Below are positions 58,781 through 64,000 of a stretch of 64,000 nt of DNA, in pieces. The position numbers were made by a program, and so were the translations under genes. This stretch comes from Falsiroseomonas ponticola (GTDB lineage Bacteria > Pseudomonadota > Alphaproteobacteria > Acetobacterales > Acetobacteraceae). Each line of letters begins with the position of its first letter. The stretch's first letter is position 1. The DNA is taken from assembly GCF_016805305.1 (NCBI RefSeq), contig NZ_JAERQN010000004.1, forward strand, positions 496,001 through 560,000. The letters are read 5' to 3'. The notes beneath the pieces were generated by a model. That model ran no database searches and was not told the DNA's origin. It saw only the letters and a program-made list of their open reading frames with translations.

Positions 58781-60610
58781 GTGTCGGACGACCTTCTCCC
58801 CTTCTACAACAGGGAGCTTGCCGCGATCCGGCGGCTCGCGGGCGAATTCGCGGAAGCGAACCCGAAGGTCGCCGGCCGGCTGCGCATGACGCCGGATACG
58901 GTGGACGACCCGCATGTGGAGCGGCTGCTGGAAGGCGTCGCCTTCCTGGCCGCGCGGGTGCAGCACCGGCTGGACGACGAATTGCCGGAACTGACGGATG
59001 CGCTGCTGGAGCTGCTCTGCCCGCATCTGCTGGCGCCGGTGCCGTCGCTGACCACGCTGCGCCTGCTGCCGAAGCCCGCGGCCACCGGGGCATCGCGCGT
59101 GCCGCGCGGCACGCCGGTGGAGACGGAGCCGGTGCGCGGGGAGCGCCTGACCTACCGCACCTGCCAGGAGGTGGTGCTGTGGCCCGTGGCGGTGGAGGCG
59201 GCGCGCCTGTCCGGCCTGCCGCTGCCCGCGCCCGCCAACCCGCAGGCGGCCGGCGCGGTAGCGGTGCTGCGGCTGACGCTGGCCACCACCATCCCGGACC
59301 TGCCCTTCGCGGCCACGGGGCTCGACCGGCTGCGGCTGCACCTGCGCGGCCCGGCGCCCCTGCCGACGCAGCTGCTGGAGCTGCTCTGCACCGCGACCAT
59401 CGGGATCGCGCTGGCGGATGGGCCGGGCGATCCGCGGCCGACGCTGCTGCCGCCGGAATGCCTGCGCCATGCGGGGTTCGAGCCGGAGGAGGCCGCCCTG
59501 CCCTGGCCGCCCCGCGCCTTCACCGGGCACCGGCTGCTGACCGAGTATTTCGCCTTCGCGGAGAAGTTCCTCTACCTGGACCTGGAGGGGCTGGAGGCGC
59601 GCAGCCTGGTGCAGCGCGGCGGGCGCATGGAGGTCTTCATCTACCTCTCCCGCGCGGTGCCGGAGCTGGAGCGCAGCGTCTCCGCCGAGCATGTCGCGCT
59701 GGGCTGCACGCCGGCGGTGAACCTGTTCCGCCAGCCCTGCGAGCCGATCGCGCTGGATGGGACGGAGAGCGACTGGCTGGTGGTGCCCGATGCCCGGCGC
59801 CCGGCGGCGCTGGAGGTCTATGCGGTGGAGACGGTCCGGCAGAGCCGGCCGGAGGATCCCCGCCCGAAGCGCGTGCCGGCCTTCCATCGCCTGCGGCATG
59901 AGGAAGGGGCGGATGAGGTGGCGCCCGGCATCCACTGGATCGCGGCGCGGCGGCCCGCCCCCGGCGTGCTGGGCGGCAGCGAGACGCGGCTGATGCTGCG
60001 CGACCCGCATTTCGACCCCAGCCTGCCGGCCGATGGCGTGCTGAGCGTGGATGCGCTGTGCTGCAACCGGGACCTGCCATCCCTGCTGCCCTTCGGCGGC
60101 GGGCAGCCGAGGCTGCGCATCACGGACCCGACGGCACCGGCCTCCGGCGCCGAATGCCTGTCCCCACCCACGCCGACGCTGCGGCCGCAGCTGCGGGAAC
60201 GCAGCGGCTGGCGGCTCGTCTCCCACCTCGCGCTCAACCACCTCGGCGTCACGGGGGGGGCGGAGGCGGCGATGGCGCTGCGGGAGATGATGCGGCTGCA
60301 CGACCTGCGGGACACGGCGGAGACGCGGCTGGCGCTGGAGGGGCTGGTTTCCGTCAATGCCCGGCCCGGCGTCGCCCGCCTGCCGGGCGTGCGGCCGGGC
60401 AGCTTCGCGCGCGGGCTCGACATCACGCTGACCTTCGAGCCGCAGGCCTGGACCGCGGGCGGGCTGTTCCTGCTGGCGGGGGTGCTGGAGCGGTTCCTGG
60501 CGCTGCAGGTCTCCGTCAATGCCTTCGTCCGCACGGGCGTCAGCCTGCGGGGCCGGGGCGGTGGCGTCGCCGCCTGGCCGGCGCGCAGCGGCACGCGGGT
60601 GCTGCTGTGA
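58781..60610 (+). CDS. tssF: T6SS baseplate protein TssF
   Basis: A 609-residue TssF (PF05947). The N-terminus SDDLLPFYNRELAAIRRLAG and EANPKVAGRLRM are diagnostic, as are VERLLEGVAFLAARVQHRLDD (given in part) and HLLAPVPSL. It starts with GTG at 58781, three bases after tssE, and overlaps tssG by four bases (GTGA). TssF forms the baseplate wedge with TssG, TssE and TssK. Confidence 0.94.
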   Translation: MSDDLLPFYNRELAAIRRLAGEFAEANPKVAGRLRMTPDTVDDPHVERLLEGVAFLAARVQHRLDDELPELTDALLELLCPHLLAPVPSLTTLRLLPKPAATGASRVPRGTPVETEPVRGERLTYRTCQEVVLWPVAVEAARLSGLPLPAPANPQAAGAVAVLRLTLATTIPDLPFAATGLDRLRLHLRGPAPLPTQLLELLCTATIGIALADGPGDPRPTLLPPECLRHAGFEPEEAALPWPPRAFTGHRLLTEYFAFAEKFLYLDLEGLEARSLVQRGGRMEVFIYLSRAVPELERSVSAEHVALGCTPAVNLFRQPCEPIALDGTESDWLVVPDARRPAALEVYAVETVRQSRPEDPRPKRVPAFHRLRHEEGADEVAPGIHWIAARRPAPGVLGGSETRLMLRDPHFDPSLPADGVLSVDALCCNRDLPSLLPFGGGQPRLRITDPTAPASGAECLSPPTPTLRPQLRERSGWRLVSHLALNHLGVTGGAEAAMALREMMRLHDLRDTAETRLALEGLVSVNARPGVARLPGVRPGSFARGLDITLTFEPQAWTAGGLFLLAGVLERFLALQVSVNAFVRTGVSLRGRGGGVAAWPARSGTRVLL

Positions 60611-61587
60611 CCGAACCCTCGCCGCGCGAACGCCTGGCGCGGGAGCCCGCGCGGTTCAGCCTGGACCAGGCGGCGGCCATCGTCGCGCCGGGGCGGGACC
60701 CGACGGAGATCGACTTCCGCACCAGCGCGCGGCTGGGCGCCCCCGGCGGGGAGGTTTCGGCCGCGGTGCCGGAGGAGCGGCAGATCACCACGCCGACCTT
60801 CGGCCTGATCGGGCCCGGCGGCGTGCTGCCGCGGCACTACACGGCGATGGTGGGGGCGGAGGCCCGGCGGCGTTCGACCGCGCTGCACCGGTTCCTGGAC
60901 CTGCTGGCGCGGCGCTTCACGGGGCTGTTCGTCAAGGCGAGGGCGAAGTACCGGCCGGCCCGCGACCCGGCGCCGGCGGAGCGGGTGCTGGCGGCGGCGG
61001 CGGGGCTCGGCACGCCGCATCTCGTCCAGCGGCTGGCGACGCCGCTGCCGGCGCTGCTCTACCACGCCGGGGCGCTGGCTTCCCGCAGCCGCAGCGCGGA
61101 ACGGCTGCGGGGCCTGCTGGCGGAGGAAGCCGGCATGCCCGTGCGGATCGTGGAGTTCGCGGGCGGCTGGGTGCGGCTGCCGGCCTCCGAACAGTCGCGC
61201 CTGCCGCGGGGCGGGCGGAAGGCCGGGGGCGGGCAGCTCGGGATCGATGTCGTGGCGGGGGCGCAGATCTGGGACCCCAGCGCGCGGTTCCTGATCGAGA
61301 TCGGGCCGCTGAGCCTGCCGCAATTCCAGGCCCTGCTGCCCGGCTCGCCCCTGCATGCCCGGCTGGTGGAGCTGGTGCGCCTCCAGCTCGGGCTGGAGCA
61401 GGACTTCGCCTTCAACCCGATCCTGGCCGCGAAGGCGGTGCCGCCGCTGGCCCTGGGCGGGGCGGGGGGGGCGCGGCTGGGCTGGACCAGCTGGATGACC
61501 AGCCCGCATCCGCGCGGGCGCGACGCGGCGGAGGCGATGCTGAGCCCGGCCGCCCCCGCCGCCAGGACGGAGAGTGTCACCGCATGA
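60607..61587 (+). CDS. tssG: T6SS baseplate protein TssG
   Basis: A 326-residue TssG (PF06996): EPARFSLDQAAAIVA, EIDFRTSARLGAPGGEV, ITTPTFGLIGPGGVLPRHY and HRFLDLLARRF are the family segments. GTG 60607 overlaps the tssF stop. Its own stop overlaps the methyltransferase start, so the accessory gene is translated in step with the baseplate. Confidence 0.93.
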   Translation: MTEPSPRERLAREPARFSLDQAAAIVAPGRDPTEIDFRTSARLGAPGGEVSAAVPEERQITTPTFGLIGPGGVLPRHYTAMVGAEARRRSTALHRFLDLLARRFTGLFVKARAKYRPARDPAPAERVLAAAAGLGTPHLVQRLATPLPALLYHAGALASRSRSAERLRGLLAEEAGMPVRIVEFAGGWVRLPASEQSRLPRGGRKAGGGQLGIDVVAGAQIWDPSARFLIEIGPLSLPQFQALLPGSPLHARLVELVRLQLGLEQDFAFNPILAAKAVPPLALGGAGGARLGWTSWMTSPHPRGRDAAEAMLSPAAPAARTESVTA

Positions 61588-63125
61588 ACAACCCGGCCGC
61601 CTGGTCCCGCGGCTATCCGGTGGCGGAGCCCTATCCGCCGGCCTGGCACGGCTTCCAATCCCCGGCGCATCTGCGCGCGACGCTCGCGATGATGGGCGTG
61701 GCGTGGGAGGTGGGGCCGGAGACCCCGCTGCGCATCGCGGAGATCGGCTGCGGCAGCGGCTACAGCGCCAATGTGCTGGCGGCCGGGTGCCCGGCGGCGG
61801 AGGTCGTCGGCCTCGACTACAACCCCGCCCATATCTCGGAGGGCCGGTCCTTCGCGGCGGAGGCGGGGCTGGCGAATGTCCGCTTCGAGGAGACGGACCT
61901 GGCGGAGCTGGACGGCGCGGCGCTGGAGGCGCTGCCGGCCTTCGACCTGGTGCTGATCCACGGCCTGTGGTCCTGGGTCGATGACCGGGTGCGGGAGGGG
62001 GTGCTGCGGCTGCTGCGGCGGCGGCTGCAGCCGGGCGGCGTGGTGCTGCTGACCTACAACGCCATGCCCGGCGCCGCGACGGGGCTGGCGCTGTGGCGGC
62101 TGGTGCGCGGCATGCTGGCCGGCGCCGCGCCGGGCAGCGATGCCTTCGCCGCGGCGCGCGCGCAGGTGGAGCGGCTGGTGGCGGCGGAGGCGCGGCACCT
62201 GCTGCCCTCCGTCTGGCGGAGCCTGCTGCTGGGGGAGATGGGCCATGCCCGCCCCGGCTACATGCTGCACGAATTCGCCACGGAGCATTGGCGCCCCGCC
62301 TTCTTCGCCGATGTCGCGGCCGCGATGGGCAGCGCGCGCTGCGAGTATGCGGGCAGCGCCACGCTGTCCGAGAACTTCCCCTCCATGACGCTGTCCGAGG
62401 CGCAGCAGGCGCTGTGGCGTGAGGCGCCGGACCAGGCGGCGCGGGAGCTGGTCGTCGATCTCTGCGTGCCGCGCGCCTTCCGGCGGGATGTCTATGTCCG
62501 CGGCATCCGGCGCGTGGGGGCGGAGGCCGCGACGGACGCGATCGAGCTGGTGCCGGCCAGCCTGTCGCGGCAGGAGGTGAAGCTGGTGGCCCAGGCGGGG
62601 GAGGCCGTGCTGCCGCCCGCCATCATCGGCCCGATGCGGGACGCGCTGGCGCAGGGCCCGCAGACCATCGGCGCGCTCCGCGCCCTGCCGGGCTGCGGCG
62701 GCGCCACGCCGCAGGAAACCCTCGCCATGCTGGTCGGCAGCCATGTGGCCATGCCGGTCTGGCAGCATCCCGGCGCGGTGCCGGCGGCTGGCCTGGCGGC
62801 CGCCCGGCGGCTGAACGCGGCTTCCATGCGCCGGCTGGCGCCGCATGGCGTGAGCCCGCTGGCGGGCGATGGCTCTCGGCTGGCGCTGGCGACGCCCGTG
62901 CTGGGCGGCGGCCTCTTCGCGGACCCGCTGGAGGTCGCGGTGGCCTGCCTGATGGCGCAGGACCCGCCGGGGCCGGATGGCGGGATCGACCTGGCCGCCC
63001 TGATCCGCCGCCTGGTCCCGCCCGGCCCGCCGCCCCCCGCGGAGGTGGTGGCGGGGCTGCAGGAGACCATCGTGACGCTGCTGCGGGAACGCTGGCCGGT
63101 CTGGCGGGCGCTGGGCATCGCATGA
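61584..63125 (+). CDS. SAM-dependent methyltransferase with regulatory domain, embedded in the T6SS operon
   Basis: A 513-residue protein with no signal peptide. A class-I methyltransferase domain (about 45-200) has IAEIGCGSGYSANVLA (G55-x-G57-x-G59 SAM loop), VGLDYNPAHI and FDLVLIHGLWSWV; the central part (about 210-300, LGEMGHARPGYMLHEFATEH, given as LGEMGHARPGYMLHEF) resembles the methyltransferase regulatory domain PF10119, and an alpha-helical C-terminal domain follows. It overlaps tssG by four bases and its stop lies in an ATGA. Substrate unknown; a T6SS component, an effector or an unrelated cargo are all possible. Confidence 0.82.
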   Translation: MNNPAAWSRGYPVAEPYPPAWHGFQSPAHLRATLAMMGVAWEVGPETPLRIAEIGCGSGYSANVLAAGCPAAEVVGLDYNPAHISEGRSFAAEAGLANVRFEETDLAELDGAALEALPAFDLVLIHGLWSWVDDRVREGVLRLLRRRLQPGGVVLLTYNAMPGAATGLALWRLVRGMLAGAAPGSDAFAAARAQVERLVAAEARHLLPSVWRSLLLGEMGHARPGYMLHEFATEHWRPAFFADVAAAMGSARCEYAGSATLSENFPSMTLSEAQQALWREAPDQAARELVVDLCVPRAFRRDVYVRGIRRVGAEAATDAIELVPASLSRQEVKLVAQAGEAVLPPAIIGPMRDALAQGPQTIGALRALPGCGGATPQETLAMLVGSHVAMPVWQHPGAVPAAGLAAARRLNAASMRRLAPHGVSPLAGDGSRLALATPVLGGGLFADPLEVAVACLMAQDPPGPDGGIDLAALIRRLVPPGPPPPAEVVAGLQETIVTLLRERWPVWRALGIA

Positions 63126-63208
63126 CCGCCGTTCCGCCATCGGGCCGCCATGCCGCGGCCCCCAGATTTCGCGGCCCCACCGCGCCCCCCTCTGCGAGGA
63201 GACGATCC

Positions 63209-63877
63209 ATGCGATACGCTGCCCTTCCCCTGGCCGGGATCCTGATGGCCACCGGGCTCGGGATCGGCCTTCCGGCGCCGGCGCGGGCGCAGAACGACCC
63301 CGCCGCCCTGCAGCTGATCGAGCAGCTGCGGCCCCGCACCCGCGGCATCCGGCTGCCGGCGCCGGCCGATGCCACGCCGCCCGCCAGCCCGGTGGCGCCG
63401 GCGGCGGTGGCGCCCGGCGGCCCCGCCGTGGCGGCGCCCGAGGCGGCGAAGCCGGAGGCCTCGGCCCCGCCCCTGGCCAGCGTCCCGCCCCCGACCGTCG
63501 CGCCCGGCACCACCGCGCCGGCCGGCGTCGCGGCGGTGTCGATCACCGTGACCTTCCCGAGCGGCTCCGCCACGCTGACGCCCCAGGCCGAGGCGACGCT
63601 GGCGCCGCTCGGCCGGGCCCTGTCCTCGCCGGACCTGGCGCCCTTCCGCTTCCGGATCGAGGGCCATACCGACACGGTCGGCGATGCGGCCAGCAACCAG
63701 CGCCTGTCCGAACGGCGGGCGGAGGCGGTGCGCGGCTACCTCGTCGCCCGGCACGGCGTGGCGCCGGGGCGGCTGGAGGCGGTGGGCCTCGGCGAGACGC
63801 GGCTGCTGGTGCCGACGCCGGATGGCTGGGACGAGGCGCGGAACCGCCGGGTGCAGGTCATCAACCTCGACGACTGA
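63209..63877 (+). CDS. OmpA-family outer-membrane/peptidoglycan-binding protein
   Basis: A 222-residue exported protein: signal MRYAALPLAGILMATGLGIG with cleavage near PARAQ, a Pro/Ala-rich linker and a C-terminal OmpA-like domain (about 105-222) with IEGHTDTVGDAASNQRLS, ERRAEAVRGYL and GLGETR. ATG 63209 is chosen for its GAGGAG site and clean signal peptide; ATG 63122, which overlaps the methyltransferase stop, would add a poor N-terminus. It may anchor the T6SS or surface to peptidoglycan in addition to TssL. Confidence 0.85.
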   Translation: MRYAALPLAGILMATGLGIGLPAPARAQNDPAALQLIEQLRPRTRGIRLPAPADATPPASPVAPAAVAPGGPAVAAPEAAKPEASAPPLASVPPPTVAPGTTAPAGVAAVSITVTFPSGSATLTPQAEATLAPLGRALSSPDLAPFRFRIEGHTDTVGDAASNQRLSERRAEAVRGYLVARHGVAPGRLEAVGLGETRLLVPTPDGWDEARNRRVQVINLDD

Positions 63878-63900
63878 ACCCGGGGGCGGCGGAGGGTGCG

Positions 63901-64000
63901 ATGACCGGGGACGACGACACCATCCGCGTGCCGCCGGGCGGCGCAACCCCGGGGCGCGTCGCGCCCCCTGCCCCGCCTACCGTGACCTGGGGCAGGCCGG
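63901..64000 (+). CDS. Start of an unidentified protein (cut by window edge)
   Basis: ATG 63901 with GGAGGG six bases upstream opens a frame of 33 codons that runs off the window: MTGDDDTIRVPPGG, then a Pro/Ala/Gly-rich stretch. It follows the OmpA gene by 23 bases in the same direction, so it continues the T6SS operon. An acidic, proline-rich start like this is seen in T6SS kinases (PpkA) and FHA proteins, and a kinase is otherwise missing, but the fragment is too short to identify. Confidence 0.5.
   Translation, partial: MTGDDDTIRVPPGGATPGRVAPPAPPTVTWGRP

Noticed and set aside
33094..63877. Contractile prophage or extracellular injection system instead of T6SS
   Set aside because: TssM, TssL, TssK, ClpV, TagF and TagH are specific for T6SS; there are no phage head, terminase or tape-measure genes.

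Overview
The window is very GC-rich, almost wall-to-wall coding DNA with short or overlapping gene junctions. It looks like a chromosome segment of an alphaproteobacterium of the Acetobacteraceae/Roseomonas type. That placement is an inference from the three TctC/Bug-type solute-binding proteins, the IclR/MarR/LysR-controlled aromatic-type catabolic genes and an Agrobacterium-like type VI secretion (T6SS) gene set; there is no rRNA in the window to test it. I saw no tRNA, CRISPR array, insertion sequence or phage integrase.

Region 1 (1-7350): the 5' end of an IclR regulator reads away from an operon for a Rieske oxygenase, a glutamine-synthetase-like ligase and an ABC importer (ATPase, two different permeases, one periplasmic binding protein), followed by a radical SAM enzyme. 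Together they suggest uptake and oxidative breakdown of an unknown, possibly amine-bearing, small molecule. Region 2 (7508-9708): a cyclase/formamidase-like hydrolase, a glutathionyl-hydroquinone-reductase-like GST and a MarR regulator.

Region 3 (9842-20141): cell-surface polysaccharide genes: a GtrB-like glycosyltransferase, a polytopic DUF6311-like protein that seems to need a CTG start, a small membrane protein, then an initiating sugar transferase, a flippase, four glycosyltransferases and an ElyC/YdcF-like protein. No polymerase is visible. Region 4 (20146-27025): a LysR regulator divergent from an enolase-superfamily enzyme and a Bug protein, a GT39-like membrane protein, and a divergent pair of paralogous Bug proteins. 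Region 5 (27177-32918): thioesterase, thiolase, acyl-CoA ligase, MarR, crotonase and SDR, a complete CoA-dependent beta-oxidation set for a short or aromatic side-chain acid. Three copies of a palindrome TTATG-N3-CATAA lie in front of the ligase, the crotonase and between the two divergent Bug genes 5 kb away, tying transport and catabolism into one predicted MarR regulon.

Region 6 (33094-64000): a T6SS locus. One leftward operon runs vgrG, DUF6931-like, PAAR, tagH, tssK, tssL(OmpA), tssM, tagF, pppA; a second leftward unit is clpV-hcp; rightward are tssA and then tssB, tssC, a second tssC, tagJ, tssE, tssF, tssG, a methyltransferase and an OmpA protein, with a cut-off gene at the edge. No classical TssJ is seen. 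Set between vgrG and hcp, on the opposite strand, is a two-gene insert: a glycine-zipper/SH3 lipoprotein and a secreted WD40-like/caspase protein of 984 residues with an intact His-Cys dyad. This exported caspase cassette in a T6SS locus, next to a perfect 17-bp palindrome, is the best candidate here for an undescribed system. A second oddity is a pair of related non-coding elements placed between convergent genes at about 7.4 kb and 33.0 kb.
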